A DNA stretch of 64,000 nucleotides from Citrobacter sp. Awk 4 (GCF_028069725.1 NZ_JANEWG010000027.1:1-64000), one strand, 5' to 3'; counted from the first letter of the stretch, positions 28,851 to 39,736 are shown. The notes: generated from the letters alone by a model not told the origin. Made by a program: numbers and translations.

Positions 28851-28916
28851 TCACTCCTGACGTTAAGCGTTGGCAACGATAAAGTCAATCTACCCGCTGC
28901 TGAGCTTGCGAGACGG

Positions 28917-30269
28917 TTAGCGAAAAACCACGTCCGCCCAGCGCGCCAGACCGGCGGTCACTGAACCAAAATCATCGCCCCCGGCAATCGGAATTCCTGG
29001 TAGCTGTTCGGCCAGCGCCTTCTTGAGCAGCGGTGAACGCGCGCTGCCGCCAGTCAGGTAAATCACATCCGGTTTTTCCTGCGCGTTATCCAGCGCCAGT
29101 TGAACCTGCTCCAGAATTCTTGCCAGCGGCTGATTCAGCGCCGCTTCCAGCCCTTGCTGGCTTATCGCCGCCGCAAGTTCGTCGCTGATGAAAGGCAACG
29201 ACGTGGTGACATTTGTCTGTTCCGAAAGCGCAATTTTGCTTTCTTCCGCACTGCGCACCAGGCGATAGCTCAGACGCTGACGCCAGACTTTAAGCAGCAG
29301 CGCGACTTTGTCTGCTTCACGCGCGTCACGAACCAGATCGTTAAGTAAGCGACCGTTGGCGGTGCTGTAAAAATCACTTTGCGCAGGGACATCGTTTATG
29401 GCGACGGCGTTCCACCACGGCAAAATTGGCAGCGCGATACCTTTTTCTGTTTCTCCACCCATACCGAGCAGCGGCATCAGGTTTTTAAACGCCAGCGCGA
29501 TATCAAGATCGTTACCGCCAATGCGACAGCCGCTGTGGCCGAGCAGGCTGGTTTCACGATCGGCGCGTTGATGCCATTGGGGGCCCATCAACAGCAACGA
29601 GCAGTCTGTGGTACCGCCGCCGATATCTACAACCAGAACCCGTTTTTCTTCGGTCAGTGTGGCCTCATAATCCAGCCCTGCTGCAACAGGTTCATACTGA
29701 AAAACGACCTCCTGAAACCCCGCACGTTTTGCCGCACGTTCCAGAATCCCTTGCGCCTGAGTATTCGCGTCGTCTCCGCCTAATCCCTGAAAGTTGATCG
29801 GGCGACCAATGACCGCCTGAGTGATCGATTCCGGCAACTGACGCTGTGCCTGATGACGGATGTGCAGCATCATGGCGCAAACCAAATCCTCGAACAGCGC
29901 AACCTGCTGCGGCTTAAGTCCGCTGGCGCCTAAGAACGATTTGGGCGATTTAACGAAGTAAACTTCTTCAGGATCGTCAATGTACTGGGCCAGCGAGGCG
30001 AGTCCAAACTGTACGCTTTCCGGGTTGACATCAATGTCTTCTTCACGGTTATAGCGCATCGCGCGACGCAACAAGGCCTGCGTTTCGGTATCCGTTGCCG
30101 GGACATCGTGATGGCGGTACAACCATTCACTCACCGATTCGCGCGTTGGAGCGCAAAGCATGGAGGGCAACAACGTACTGTTATTTTCCATCCGCAGCAG
30201 GCGTGGTTGCCCGTCTTGCATAACGGCCACTGAACAGTTCGCCGTACCGTAATCAAAACCAATAAACAC
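28917..30269 (-). CDS. yegD: Hsp70-family chaperone-like protein YegD
   Basis: 450 aa from a GTG at 30269 with GGGGA seven bases before it; the frame extends upstream, but homology begins at (V)FIGFDYGTANCSVAVM. DnaK-type ATPase motifs are present: phosphate-1 FIGFDYGTANCS, phosphate-2 LVVDIGGGTTDCSLL and adenosine YLTGGSARSP. It lacks a recognisable substrate-binding lid domain. It is a soluble actin-fold ATPase of unknown client. Divergent from alkA. Confidence 0.92.
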   Translation of the reverse strand: MFIGFDYGTANCSVAVMQDGQPRLLRMENNSTLLPSMLCAPTRESVSEWLYRHHDVPATDTETQALLRRAMRYNREEDIDVNPESVQFGLASLAQYIDDPEEVYFVKSPKSFLGASGLKPQQVALFEDLVCAMMLHIRHQAQRQLPESITQAVIGRPINFQGLGGDDANTQAQGILERAAKRAGFQEVVFQYEPVAAGLDYEATLTEEKRVLVVDIGGGTTDCSLLLMGPQWHQRADRETSLLGHSGCRIGGNDLDIALAFKNLMPLLGMGGETEKGIALPILPWWNAVAINDVPAQSDFYSTANGRLLNDLVRDAREADKVALLLKVWRQRLSYRLVRSAEESKIALSEQTNVTTSLPFISDELAAAISQQGLEAALNQPLARILEQVQLALDNAQEKPDVIYLTGGSARSPLLKKALAEQLPGIPIAGGDDFGSVTAGLARWADVVFR

Positions 30270-30403
30270 TGAAAAATCCCCATGCCAGTAAAGGAGGGGC
30301 GTGACTTTAACGGAATGTCGTCGTCCCGACAACGGGAATATGAAAGCAAGGCGTAACGTGGATAAACCGTTTATGCTGAAGACTCACTGTTAAAGGAGTC
30401 ACA

Positions 30404-31273
30404 ATGTATACCCTAAGCTGGCAACCGCCGTATGACTGGTCCTGGATGTTGGGTTTTCTCGCCGCGCGTGCGGTTGATGGCGTGGAAACTGTCAGTGCTT
30501 CGTCCTACGAGCGAAGTCTGGCTATTGGAGAGCATCGGGGGCTGCTGACCGCGGTACCAGACCTTCAGACGCATATGTTGCAGATTACCCTGAGTCCAGG
30601 TTTACAGCCTGTGGCAGCGGAATGTCTGGCGAAAATTGAGCGGCTCTTCGATCTTCGCTGTGACCCGTTGTTAGTGAGTGATGCGCTTGGCGAACTGGGG
30701 GCTGCGCGCCCGGGATTACGCCTGCCGGGCGCGGTTGATGCGTTTGAACAGGGCGTACGGGCGATTCTGGGGCAACTGGTCAGTGTGGCGATGGCGGCTA
30801 AACTGACCGCGAAAGTGGCCCGCCGTTATGGCGAGACGCTGGAAGATGCTGCGGAATATGTCTGTTTTCCCGGTCCTGAAACGCTGGCGGCTGCCGACCC
30901 GGTCGAACTTAAAGCTCTGGGGATGCCGCTCAAACGCGGTGAAGCGCTGATCCATCTGGCGCAGGCGACGCTTAATGGCGCATTAGCGGTCACGCCGCCC
31001 TCTGACATCGAGCTCGGCGTCAAAGACCTGCAAACGTTTCCCGGTATTGGTCGCTGGACCGCCAACTACTTCGCGCTGCGCGGCTGGCAGGCAAAGGATA
31101 TCTTTTTGCCAGACGATTATTTGATTAAACAGCGCTTTCCCGGCATGACGCCTGCTCAGATTCGGCGCTATGCCGAACGCTGGAAACCCTGGCGCTCCTA
31201 CGCGTTGTTGCATATCTGGTATACGGAGGGCTGGCAGCCGTCAATTAATGGCGAAATAGCTGGTGTTAAGTAG
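30404..31273 (+). CDS. alkA: DNA-3-methyladenine glycosylase II
   Basis: 289 aa, slightly longer than E. coli AlkA (282). The enzyme removes alkylated bases from DNA in the adaptive response. The helix-hairpin-helix and GPD region is clear: LQTFPGIGRWTANYFALRGW, then FLPDDYLIKQ, whose aspartate is the catalytic residue. AAGGAG precedes the ATG. An AAAGCAAG at 30342-30349 resembles the Ada box of the E. coli alkA promoter (weak). Its last 33 bases overlap the end of dgcE on the opposite strand. Confidence 0.95.
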   Translation: MYTLSWQPPYDWSWMLGFLAARAVDGVETVSASSYERSLAIGEHRGLLTAVPDLQTHMLQITLSPGLQPVAAECLAKIERLFDLRCDPLLVSDALGELGAARPGLRLPGAVDAFEQGVRAILGQLVSVAMAAKLTAKVARRYGETLEDAAEYVCFPGPETLAAADPVELKALGMPLKRGEALIHLAQATLNGALAVTPPSDIELGVKDLQTFPGIGRWTANYFALRGWQAKDIFLPDDYLIKQRFPGMTPAQIRRYAERWKPWRSYALLHIWYTEGWQPSINGEIAGVK

Positions 31274-34200
31274 TTGATCCAACGGCTGGGCCTTGGCAAT
31301 GATATCGCCATACATCAGGTCAATCCCGATGCCGGAAAGCGCATCCATGATTACCGGCGTCTGCACCGGGCCGACAAGTGTTTTGATTCCTAGCCGCTGT
31401 GCATTCCCCTGGATGATTGAAACCAGCATTTCGTCCATCAAATTACCGTGCAGGCTGGTGGCGAGTTCGCTTTCAAGCAGCAGATAGTCCGCCATGTGCG
31501 GGGTCAGATGGCTGAAGATTTCCAGATCGCGACCGACCTGGCTGAACATTATCCTACATCCCGCCTGGCGCAGTTTTTGAATCGCAGAAGCGGTTTCGGT
31601 TGGATGTGTGATCATGACATCGGCTGGCACAACCAGATGCAGCAGACGCGCCGGGAGCGGGCTGTGTTCAAGGTGTGTCAGCAACTCATCGATAAGGGGG
31701 GCGCTGCTTAACCCGGCAGCGGAGAAGGGGAGGGCGACGCTCAGCCCTTTGCGGGCAATCGCCGGGGCCGCATGATGGAAAAATTCCTGCAGTACGCGGC
31801 GGTCTAGCGCATGATTGAGCGCTGGTTCGACCAATCCTGCGCGGAAGGTCTGCTCTTCCACGACTTCGCCTTCACGGGTGCTCAGGCGTAATGAAATCAA
31901 CCAGAAACTGCAGGTTTCAGGGATCCGCGGCGATGCCACTCCCTGTGCAATCATCAGCAAAGGATAGTCTTTAATCATTTGCGACTGCTCATCCAGCGAC
32001 ATCATTCCCCGTTCTTTGTGAGTCTCTTGTTGCTGAGGTTCATACACGGTAACGCGACCACGGCCATTGTTTTTGGAGGCGTAACAGGCGATGTCCGCCT
32101 GTGACATGACGTCCGTTGCCAGATAATTGCGTTCGTCAATCCGCGTGATCCCAGCGCTGGCGCCAATACGGTGCAGACGCCCTTCCCACATAAAGTGATA
32201 GTCGTTGATGGCGTTAATCATTCGCGTTGCGATGAAACGGGCGCTTTCGATATTACAGTCAGGCAGTAGCAGTCCAAACTCATCCCCGCCCAGACGCGCC
32301 AGCATGTCGCTGGAACGGATCATACTGAGCATCAGCGCCGAGATCTCACGCAATAACGCGTCACCGGCGGCATGGCCTGCACTGTCGTTGACGGCTTTGA
32401 AACGGTCAAGGTCAATAAAGATCAGGGCGTGACGTTGGTGGGCATCGCGAACGGTTTGCAGCAAACGCTTCAGGTGGTTTTCGAAGCTGACCCGGTTCGC
32501 GAGGTGGGTCAGAGCGTCATGGGATGCGCTGTAACTGAGCTGGCGCAGCATTTTACGCGACTCGGTGACGTCCTGGATAACCAATACTGACCCAATATTG
32601 CCGCCGTCCAGCGTACTGAGTGGGGTAATGCTGTAATGGATATCGTAGTTGCCGCCGCTACGACAATGCAGCACCACATCCTGCTCAATCGCGGAGCGAG
32701 ACATATCCGCACTGTAGATGTTTTCCATTAACGGGCCGTTGTCGCCAAAGGTAATGCGCAGCACAGTCAGTAACGGCACACCCATTGCGTCTTTTTGCTG
32801 CCAGCCACTCATCTTCTCCGCCACCGGGTTCATAAACGTGACGTTCATGTCGACGTCAATACAGACAACGGCTTCCCCGATGGAATCCAGCGTAATGTGA
32901 AGACGCTCTTTTTCCTGGTACAGCGCTTCGTTCAGTTGCTTCACCTCGGTCATGTCCATATTGATGCCGAGTAAGCGTTCGACTTCGCCGTCTTTATTCA
33001 ATACCCGGTTTGCCAGTGAGCGGATATGCCGGATTCCGTCTTTTACCGCAATACGGAACTCCAGTTTGAAGGGACGACGGGCAGCAAGAGCATCACGGAT
33101 CTCTTTTTCAGCATCGTCGCGATCTTCAGGCAACACGCAGTCATACCAGACTTGCCAGGTGGGTTTTATGTGCGGAGGAATTTCATACAGTTCAAACATC
33201 CGTTTATCCCAAAGGTAGACATCAGACTGCAATTCCCACTCCCAGATACCGATACCGCCCGCTTCATTCGCCAGGGTAATTCGCTCCATCAGGCGCTTAT
33301 TGACCCATTCGGTTTGTTTCAGGTCGTTGATATCTTCAATTTGAGCAATAAAGTAAAGCGGGGTGGTATCGCCATGACGCACCAGTGAGACAGTCAGCAG
33401 CGCCCAGACCACTTCTCCATCGCGGGTGTAGTAGCGCTTTTCCATTGAGTAACTGTTGATCTCGCCGCGTACCAGCATATTGAGCTGTTCAAGATCGTTA
33501 TTGAGATCTTCCGGCCAGGTCAGTTGCTGGAACGTGAGCGCGCGTAGCTCATCCTGGCTATAGCCAAGAAACTGGCACAACGCTTTGTTTGCTTGTAGCC
33601 ACTGGCCTTCGGTACCCACCAGCGCCATGCCGATAGCGGAGTATTCCATGGCGTTGCGAAAGCGCGCTTCGCTTTCGGAAATATGTTTACGCTCGGTCCG
33701 AAACGCATACATCACCATGGTCATCACGTTGGCAGGAATCAGAATCATTACAAACGGCAGCCAGGGGACGTTCGCCATGATGTGGGCTTTGGGTGTTGTG
33801 AGCAGCGAAGGATCGGCGGCCATCATTAATGAAACCATCATCACGGTCGCGAGGAAGATTAAAAAGGCTTCCACACGTGGCAGACGTACCGCGCTCCACA
33901 TCAGTAACACGATGACGCTGGTAAACGGCCACGGCAGATATTGCATTGAGAGCCAACTCAGCACCAGCGTGACGGCCAGAGTAAGCAACGTTTCCAGCAA
34001 TAAACGCGGATCACGGTGGCGCAACAAATAATGCGGTTTAAACAGCAAACCGAGGGGAACCAGCGCCAGCGCGCCGATGGATTCAGAAAGAACCCAAATA
34101 AGAAATGCGTTTAACTGTGCGCCTTCAGGCTCCAGCAGCCAGATGAGGAGCCCACCCACCAGAGGCGGGACCACCGCGCTGCCAATCGCCAGACGGATCC

Positions 34201-34570
34201 AGTCGTTAAGATTTTGTAATGGGTTGTACCAGGGCAGAAGTTTACGCAGCAATATTGCGCCAATGACGGCTTCGAAAATGTTAATTGCGGTATAGGTAAA
34301 GTTCAGCGAGGTGTCAGGGAAAAGCAGCAACGCCGCGCCGAGACTGCCGAGCGAGCAGGAGAGCGCAATACCTGGCCACATGCGCCCCGCGTGACGGTAA
34401 AACGCCACCGTCATAATCGAGGTCGGGAACCACAAAGGCGCCAGCTGTGTACCAAAACGCGATAATTCGAGCGAAAACAGCGTAAAGATAAAGGCCACCA
34501 GGCCCAAACTGACAATACGCAGTAAAGGGTGGGGTAGGGTAACTAAAACATGTTGAAATTGTTTACTCAT
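31241..34570 (-). CDS. dgcE: diguanylate cyclase DgcE
   Basis: 1109 aa from the ATG at 34570 (MSKQFQHVLVTLPHPLL); upstream codons to 34609 are not conserved. Order: N-terminal MASE1 membrane sensor with about ten segments (1-300), three PAS/PAC domains (about 300-680), a GGDEF domain with intact LARLGGDEFGLLLPD, then a degenerate EAL domain lacking the EAL motif. It therefore makes c-di-GMP and probably does not degrade it. In E. coli it drives csgD, curli and cellulose. GTP or other cues may act through MASE1. Confidence 0.96.
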   Translation of the reverse strand: MSKQFQHVLVTLPHPLLRIVSLGLVAFIFTLFSLELSRFGTQLAPLWFPTSIMTVAFYRHAGRMWPGIALSCSLGSLGAALLLFPDTSLNFTYTAINIFEAVIGAILLRKLLPWYNPLQNLNDWIRLAIGSAVVPPLVGGLLIWLLEPEGAQLNAFLIWVLSESIGALALVPLGLLFKPHYLLRHRDPRLLLETLLTLAVTLVLSWLSMQYLPWPFTSVIVLLMWSAVRLPRVEAFLIFLATVMMVSLMMAADPSLLTTPKAHIMANVPWLPFVMILIPANVMTMVMYAFRTERKHISESEARFRNAMEYSAIGMALVGTEGQWLQANKALCQFLGYSQDELRALTFQQLTWPEDLNNDLEQLNMLVRGEINSYSMEKRYYTRDGEVVWALLTVSLVRHGDTTPLYFIAQIEDINDLKQTEWVNKRLMERITLANEAGGIGIWEWELQSDVYLWDKRMFELYEIPPHIKPTWQVWYDCVLPEDRDDAEKEIRDALAARRPFKLEFRIAVKDGIRHIRSLANRVLNKDGEVERLLGINMDMTEVKQLNEALYQEKERLHITLDSIGEAVVCIDVDMNVTFMNPVAEKMSGWQQKDAMGVPLLTVLRITFGDNGPLMENIYSADMSRSAIEQDVVLHCRSGGNYDIHYSITPLSTLDGGNIGSVLVIQDVTESRKMLRQLSYSASHDALTHLANRVSFENHLKRLLQTVRDAHQRHALIFIDLDRFKAVNDSAGHAAGDALLREISALMLSMIRSSDMLARLGGDEFGLLLPDCNIESARFIATRMINAINDYHFMWEGRLHRIGASAGITRIDERNYLATDVMSQADIACYASKNNGRGRVTVYEPQQQETHKERGMMSLDEQSQMIKDYPLLMIAQGVASPRIPETCSFWLISLRLSTREGEVVEEQTFRAGLVEPALNHALDRRVLQEFFHHAAPAIARKGLSVALPFSAAGLSSAPLIDELLTHLEHSPLPARLLHLVVPADVMITHPTETASAIQKLRQAGCRIMFSQVGRDLEIFSHLTPHMADYLLLESELATSLHGNLMDEMLVSIIQGNAQRLGIKTLVGPVQTPVIMDALSGIGIDLMYGDIIAKAQPLDQLLNTSYFAIN

Positions 34571-34910
34571 TACCGCGTTATCCGAATAGCCCGTACCGTC
34601 ACGGAACACCCGGACGCGTTAGTTTTTATCTGTGGTTATGCTAGTACAAACAATTGACCATTTACAGGTCAACTGCTCATAAAATGACACGATTAAGTTA
34701 ATAATTCCTTACGATTGGAAATAATTGCCCTGCCTGATTTAAAGTTGACCATTTTAATTTGCGAAAGGGAAAATGTGGGGCGTAATTTAGCAGCCGCTGC
34801 GTCATCTGCTATCTCGACTGGTATCGCGCGCCTGAAATCCCTATAATTGCCGCGTTTGGCGTTTCTACGCCGCCCTCCCTAACATCCAGGTTAATCAGGT
34901 CGCTAAATTT
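34571..34910. other. divergent dgcE-udk intergenic region
   Basis: 340 bases, AT-rich in the middle, holding the divergent promoters of dgcE and udk. I see no small gene, strong hairpin or recognisable operator. Confidence 0.5.
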
Positions 34911-35552
34911 ATGACTGATCAGTCTCATCAGTGCGTCATTATCGGTATCGCAGGCGCGTCCGCTTCCGGCAAAAGTCTCATTGCCAGTACCCTTTATCGT
35001 GAGTTGCGTGAACAAGTCGGTGATGCACATATTGGCGTTATTCCCGAAGACAGCTATTACAAAGATCAAAGCCATCTGTCGATGGAAGAGCGCGTAAAAA
35101 CCAACTATGACCATCCGAACGCGATGGATCACAGCTTGCTGTTTCAACATCTGCAAACGCTCAAGCGCGGCTGTCCGATTGAACTGCCAGTGTATAGCTA
35201 TGTTGAACATACCCGGATGAAAGAAACGGTTCGCGTCGAACCGAAAAAAGTCATTATTCTGGAAGGCATTTTACTGCTGACGGATGCGCGGTTACGTGAA
35301 GAGATGAACTTCTCCATTTTTGTTGATACTCCGCTGGACATCTGTCTGATGCGTCGTATCAAACGCGACGTCAATGAGCGCGGCCGTTCTATGGATTCGG
35401 TCATGGCGCAATATCAGAAAACCGTACGCCCGATGTTCCTGCAGTTTATCGAACCGTCTAAACAGTATGCCGATATTATCGTGCCGCGCGGCGGTAAGAA
35501 CCGCATCGCTATCGATATTCTGAAAGCGAAAATCAGTCAGTTCTTTGAATAA
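34911..35552 (+). CDS. udk: uridine kinase
   Basis: 213 aa, standard length. The enzyme phosphorylates uridine and cytidine (GTP preferred in E. coli) in pyrimidine salvage. P-loop [17 protein letters not shown] at about residues 12-28, with [10 protein letters not shown] and the FDHPNA-like [12 protein letters not shown]. It is followed by dcd, 91 bases downstream across a strong hairpin. Confidence 0.97.
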   Translation: MTDQSHQCVIIGIAGASASGKSLIASTLYRELREQVGDAHIGVIPEDSYYKDQSHLSMEERVKTNYDHPNAMDHSLLFQHLQTLKRGCPIELPVYSYVEHTRMKETVRVEPKKVIILEGILLLTDARLREEMNFSIFVDTPLDICLMRRIKRDVNERGRSMDSVMAQYQKTVRPMFLQFIEPSKQYADIIVPRGGKNRIAIDILKAKISQFFE

Positions 35553-35592
35553 GCCCAGCGAATTGTGTACCGTTCAGTGATAACCTGGTTCG

Positions 35593-35617
35593 CCCTTGAC
35601 GCATCAGGCGTCAAGGG
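35593..35617 (+). other. strong hairpin between udk and dcd
   Basis: Perfect 10-bp stem CCCTTGACGC (35593-35602) / GCGTCAAGGG (35608-35617) with a five-base loop. It ends 26 bases before the dcd ATG with no T-run, so it may separate or modulate udk and dcd expression rather than fully terminate. Confidence 0.5.
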
Positions 35618-35643
35618 ATGGATGCTCAAAAGGAGAAAGCACC

Positions 35644-36225
35644 ATGCGTTTGTGTGACCGAGATATTGAAGCCTGGCTGGATGAAGGCCGTTTGTCGATC
35701 AACCCGCGTCCTCCTGTAGAGCGCATCAACGGCGCCACAGTCGATGTACGCCTGGGCAATAAATTTCGCACTTTCAGCGGTCACACGGCAGCGTTTATCG
35801 ACCTGAGCGGTCCTAAAGCTGAAGTGAGCGCCGCGCTGGATCGCGTGATGAGCGATGAAATCGTGTTGGATGAAGGCGAGGCCTTTTTCCTGCATCCTGG
35901 CGAACTGGCGCTGGCGGTGACTTATGAATCTGTTACGTTGCCGCCGGATTTGGTGGGATGGCTGGACGGTCGTTCTTCGCTGGCGCGTCTGGGGTTGATG
36001 GTGCACGTCACCGCGCACCGCATTGATCCCGGCTGGTCGGGCTGTATTGTGCTGGAGTTCTACAATTCCGGGAAATTACCGTTGGCGCTGCGCCCTGGCA
36101 TGTTGATTGGCGCGCTGAGCTTCGAGCCGCTTTCCGGTCCCGCAGCGCGCCCTTACAATCGTCGTGAAGATGCGAAGTATCGCGATCAACAAGGCGCTGT
36201 TGCCAGTCGGATTGATAAAGACTAA
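35644..36225 (+). CDS. dcd: dCTP deaminase
   Basis: 193 aa from the ATG at 35644 ([15 protein letters not shown]), with AGGAG before it; the frame is open from 35596. The enzyme makes dUTP from dCTP, the main source of dUMP for thymidylate in enterics. Conserved trimeric-dUTPase-fold segments: [12 protein letters not shown], the [11 protein letters not shown] block with the catalytic region, and [15 protein letters not shown]. Confidence 0.97.
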   Translation: MRLCDRDIEAWLDEGRLSINPRPPVERINGATVDVRLGNKFRTFSGHTAAFIDLSGPKAEVSAALDRVMSDEIVLDEGEAFFLHPGELALAVTYESVTLPPDLVGWLDGRSSLARLGLMVHVTAHRIDPGWSGCIVLEFYNSGKLPLALRPGMLIGALSFEPLSGPAARPYNRREDAKYRDQQGAVASRIDKD

Positions 36226-36251
36226 GCCTGTTCTGATCCATTGAGGATAGC

Positions 36252-38105
36252 ATGAGACGATTTCTGACGACGCTGATGATCTTACTGGTCGTGCTGGTGG
36301 CCGGTTTTTCTGCGTTAGTTATGTTGGTAAATCCAAATGATTTCCGCGCGTATATGGTGCAGCAGGTTGCTGCGCGTAGCGGATATCAACTCGAACTGGA
36401 TGGTCCATTGCGTTGGCATGTCTGGCCGCAGCTTAGCATCCTCTCCGGGCGGATGACCTTAACGGCGCAAGGCGCAAGTGAGCCGTTAATTCGCGCTGAC
36501 AACATGCGTCTTGATGTCTCTTTGTGGCCGCTTCTGAGTCATCAGCTCAAGGTTGAGCAGGTGATGCTGAAAGGGGCGGTGATCCAACTGACCCCGCAAT
36601 CGGAAGCGATGCCCAGTAAAGATGCTCCGGTTGCGCCAAAAGACAATAGATTACCGGATATCGCCGAAGATCGCGGCTGGTCGTTTGATATCGCCAGTTT
36701 GCGCGTGGCAGACAGCGTGCTGGTTTTCCAGCATGAGAACGATGAGCAGGTCACGGTTCGCGATATCCACCTGCAAATGGAGCAGGATACCCAACATCGC
36801 GGTTCGTTCGAGTTTTCCGGACGCGTCAATCGCGACCAGCGCGATCTCAACCTCGCCCTCAATGGTACGGTTGATGCGTCTGATTATCCGCATAATCTTG
36901 CGGCTTCGATTCAACAGTTCACCTGGCAATTGCAAGGGGCCGATCTACCTAAACAGGGGATTCAGGGGCAAGGGCAATTACAGGCACAGTGGCTGGAAGA
37001 GGAAAAAAGACTCTCTTTTAGTCAGCTCAATTTGACCGCCAATGACAGCACGCTCACCGGAAAAACAGAGATAACACTCAATGATAAACCGGAATGGGTG
37101 ATTGACCTTCAGTTTGGCAAGCTGAATCTTGATAATCTTCTCCCGCGCGCTGAAGAGGCACCAGGCACAAACGGTATTGCGCAGCAGGGGCAGAGCCAGC
37201 CAACGCTCGCGAGACCGGTTATCTCATCCCGGATTGACGAACCGGCTTACAATGGTTTGCACAGTTTTTCTGCGGAGATCTCGTTGCAGGCTGCCGATGT
37301 CCGTTGGCGGGGAATGGAATTTACCGACGTTGCCGCCAAAATGTCGAATCAGTCAGGGCTGCTGAATATCGAAACGCTACAGGGGAAACTCGATGGCGGT
37401 CTGGTTTCGCTGCCGGGCGAACTGGATGCCAGGGCGCAGGAGCCGGAGGCGGTATTTTATCCTCGTCTTGAGAATGTTGAGATTGGAACCATTCTTAAGG
37501 CCTTTAATTACCCCATCTCTCTGAGCGGGAAGATGTCGCTGACCGGGGAGTTTTCTGGCGCGGATATTGATGCTTGGGCGTTTCGTCACAGCTGGCAGGG
37601 TCAGGCGCGTGTCGAAATGAACGACACGCGCATGGAAGGGATGAACTTCCAACAGCTGGTACAACAGGCCGTGGAGCGGAACGGCGGCGATGTGCAATCA
37701 CAGCAAAGCTTCGATAACGCCACGCGTCTGGATCACTTTGAGAGCGATGTCACGCTCAGAAAGGGTGAGTTGACGCTCAACGATATGCAGGGGCAATCCT
37801 CGCTGTTGGCGCTTTCTGGCAAAGGGACGTTGGATCTTATCGATCAGACCTGTGACACCGAGTTTAATATTCAGGTACTCGACGGCTGGACAGGGGACAG
37901 TAAACTGGTCACTTTCTTGCAAGAGACGCCGGTTCCGCTCAGGGTTTATGGGAACTGGGATTCACTGAATTACACCCTAAAGGTAGACCAGGTCTTGCGT
38001 AAACATATGCAGGATGAAGCGAAACGTCGGCTCAACAACTGGGCGGATCGCAATAAAGATAGCCGCAACGGTAAAGACGTGAAGCAGTTGCTTGATAAGA
38101 TGTAA
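36252..38105 (+). CDS. asmA: AsmA family inner-membrane protein
   Basis: 617 aa, E. coli length. An N-terminal membrane anchor (about residues 5-26, LTTLMILLVVLVAGFSALVML) is followed by a large periplasmic domain with AsmA N- and C-terminal regions, including MQLDSK-type beta repeats. AsmA-like proteins bridge the periplasm, and AsmA affects outer-membrane assembly and LPS levels. It starts 26 bases after dcd, probably the same transcript. Confidence 0.95.
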   Translation: MRRFLTTLMILLVVLVAGFSALVMLVNPNDFRAYMVQQVAARSGYQLELDGPLRWHVWPQLSILSGRMTLTAQGASEPLIRADNMRLDVSLWPLLSHQLKVEQVMLKGAVIQLTPQSEAMPSKDAPVAPKDNRLPDIAEDRGWSFDIASLRVADSVLVFQHENDEQVTVRDIHLQMEQDTQHRGSFEFSGRVNRDQRDLNLALNGTVDASDYPHNLAASIQQFTWQLQGADLPKQGIQGQGQLQAQWLEEEKRLSFSQLNLTANDSTLTGKTEITLNDKPEWVIDLQFGKLNLDNLLPRAEEAPGTNGIAQQGQSQPTLARPVISSRIDEPAYNGLHSFSAEISLQAADVRWRGMEFTDVAAKMSNQSGLLNIETLQGKLDGGLVSLPGELDARAQEPEAVFYPRLENVEIGTILKAFNYPISLSGKMSLTGEFSGADIDAWAFRHSWQGQARVEMNDTRMEGMNFQQLVQQAVERNGGDVQSQQSFDNATRLDHFESDVTLRKGELTLNDMQGQSSLLALSGKGTLDLIDQTCDTEFNIQVLDGWTGDSKLVTFLQETPVPLRVYGNWDSLNYTLKVDQVLRKHMQDEAKRRLNNWADRNKDSRNGKDVKQLLDKM

Positions 38106-38111
38106 GCATTG

Positions 38112-38144
38112 ACCGGATGGCCTCTATTTTGCGGGCCATCCGGT
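38112..38144. terminator. bidirectional terminator between asmA and yegH
   Basis: Perfect 11-bp stem ACCGGATGGCC (38112-38122) / GGCCATCCGGT (38134-38144), between convergent gene ends. T-runs are short on both sides. Confidence 0.65.
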
Positions 38145-38149
38145 TATCA

Positions 38150-39736
38150 TCACACCTCGTAGTCCAGATCTTCCTCATCATGACGTAGCGGAATCAACTG
38201 CACCTTTTGCACCCGGTGGCTTTCGACCTGTAGCGTTTTTAACAGATAATCGCCGACCTGGACTTCTTCACCCGGTTTCGGTACCCGTTGTAGATATTCC
38301 ATCAGCAGCCCGGCGATAGTGTGGTATTCACGTTTCTCGTCCAGCGGCAACGGGACATACTGCACAAGGTCTTCCAGCGGCATGTGGCCATTGGCAGTCC
38401 AGGAGCCGTCCGCGTTCTTCTGAATGTCGTGACGGGCGTCGATCTCCTCGACTTCATTGGGCAGGTTCCCGGCAATCGTCTCCATCACATCACTGAGCGT
38501 GACAATCCCTTCGACAGAACCAAACTCATCCACCACAAAAGCAAAGTGGGTGCGCGCATTACGGAATTGCTCCAGGGCGGGGAGCAACGGCAGCGTTTCC
38601 GGGAACACCAGCGGCTGACGGATCAGCACCCGCAGGTCGAGCGGCTCGCCACGCAGCGATTGCTGCAACAGATCGATGACATGCACCACGCCAAGCAGAT
38701 CTTCTTGCTCATTTTCTGCGGTGACCACCAGACGGGTATGCTGATTTTTCTCCAGCAAGGCGCGGACGTCTGCTTCGGGTGCGCTGAGATCGATATGCTC
38801 AATATCGTGACGCGAGGTCATGATACTGCTGACCGTACGTTGATTCAGGTTCAGCACCCGCTCAATCATCCGCCGCTCTTGCGGGTTGAAGATTTGTTGG
38901 TTGCCGTGATCTGCCAGCATTGAGGCGGTTTGTGCATCCAGTTCTGCGTCTTCTTTTTGTCCGCTCAGCAGGCGCATGACCGCCTCTGTGGTGCGCTGGC
39001 GCAAGGTATGGTTCGCGGAAAGAAAGCGACGGCGGTTAAAAATAGCCAGTTGGTTAAGGGCCTCTATCATTACCGAGAACCCGATGGCGGCGTACAGATA
39101 ACCTTTCGGAATGTGGAAACCAAACCCATCAGCGACAAGGCTGAACCCGATCATCAACAAGAAGCTGAGACACAGAATAACAATAGTGGGGTGGCTGTTA
39201 ACAAAGCGCGTCAGGGATTTGCTGGCGAGCAGCATCAGGCTAATGGCGACAATCACGGCGGCCATCATGACGGCGAGGTGATCGACCATCCCCACGGCAG
39301 TGATGACCGAATCGAGCGAGAAGATGGCGTCCAGTACCACGATTTGCGCCACCACACCCCAGAATTTCGCCCCCTTCCGCTGCGTGGGATTATCGCTGTC
39401 TTTCCCTTCCAGCCTCTCGTTCAGCTCCATAGTGGCTTTAAACAGTAAGAAGAAGCCGCCAAACAGCATAATCAGGTCACGTGCGCTGAAACTCAGCTCA
39501 TGCACACTGAAGAGGGGAGTGGTTAAGGTGACCAGCCACGAGATTGACGCCAACAGCAGCAGGCGCATGGTCATTGCTAACAGCAGCCCGGTGACGCGCG
39601 CACGGTCACGCTGCGCCGGAGGCAGTTTCTCTGCGAGGATAGCAATAAAGACCAGGTTATCAATGCCGAGGACTAACTCAATCACAATGAGCGTGACAAG
39701 TCCGGCCCAGATTGACGGATCGGCAATCCATTCCAT
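38150..39736 (-). CDS. yegH: TerC/CBS/CorC-domain membrane protein YegH
   Basis: 528 aa, one residue longer than E. coli YegH. N-terminal TerC-type membrane domain (about seven segments in residues 1-240, with [15 protein letters not shown]), then tandem CBS domains (about 300-420) and the C-terminal CorC_HlyC transporter-associated domain. Function is unknown; TerC-family members are linked to metal handling. Convergent with asmA and divergent from wza. Confidence 0.92.
   Translation of the reverse strand: MEWIADPSIWAGLVTLIVIELVLGIDNLVFIAILAEKLPPAQRDRARVTGLLLAMTMRLLLLASISWLVTLTTPLFSVHELSFSARDLIMLFGGFFLLFKATMELNERLEGKDSDNPTQRKGAKFWGVVAQIVVLDAIFSLDSVITAVGMVDHLAVMMAAVIVAISLMLLASKSLTRFVNSHPTIVILCLSFLLMIGFSLVADGFGFHIPKGYLYAAIGFSVMIEALNQLAIFNRRRFLSANHTLRQRTTEAVMRLLSGQKEDAELDAQTASMLADHGNQQIFNPQERRMIERVLNLNQRTVSSIMTSRHDIEHIDLSAPEADVRALLEKNQHTRLVVTAENEQEDLLGVVHVIDLLQQSLRGEPLDLRVLIRQPLVFPETLPLLPALEQFRNARTHFAFVVDEFGSVEGIVTLSDVMETIAGNLPNEVEEIDARHDIQKNADGSWTANGHMPLEDLVQYVPLPLDEKREYHTIAGLLMEYLQRVPKPGEEVQVGDYLLKTLQVESHRVQKVQLIPLRHDEEDLDYEV

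Noticed and set aside
31241-34570. Active EAL phosphodiesterase in DgcE
   Set aside because: The C-terminal domain lacks the EAL motif and key metal ligands; only the GGDEF half is intact.
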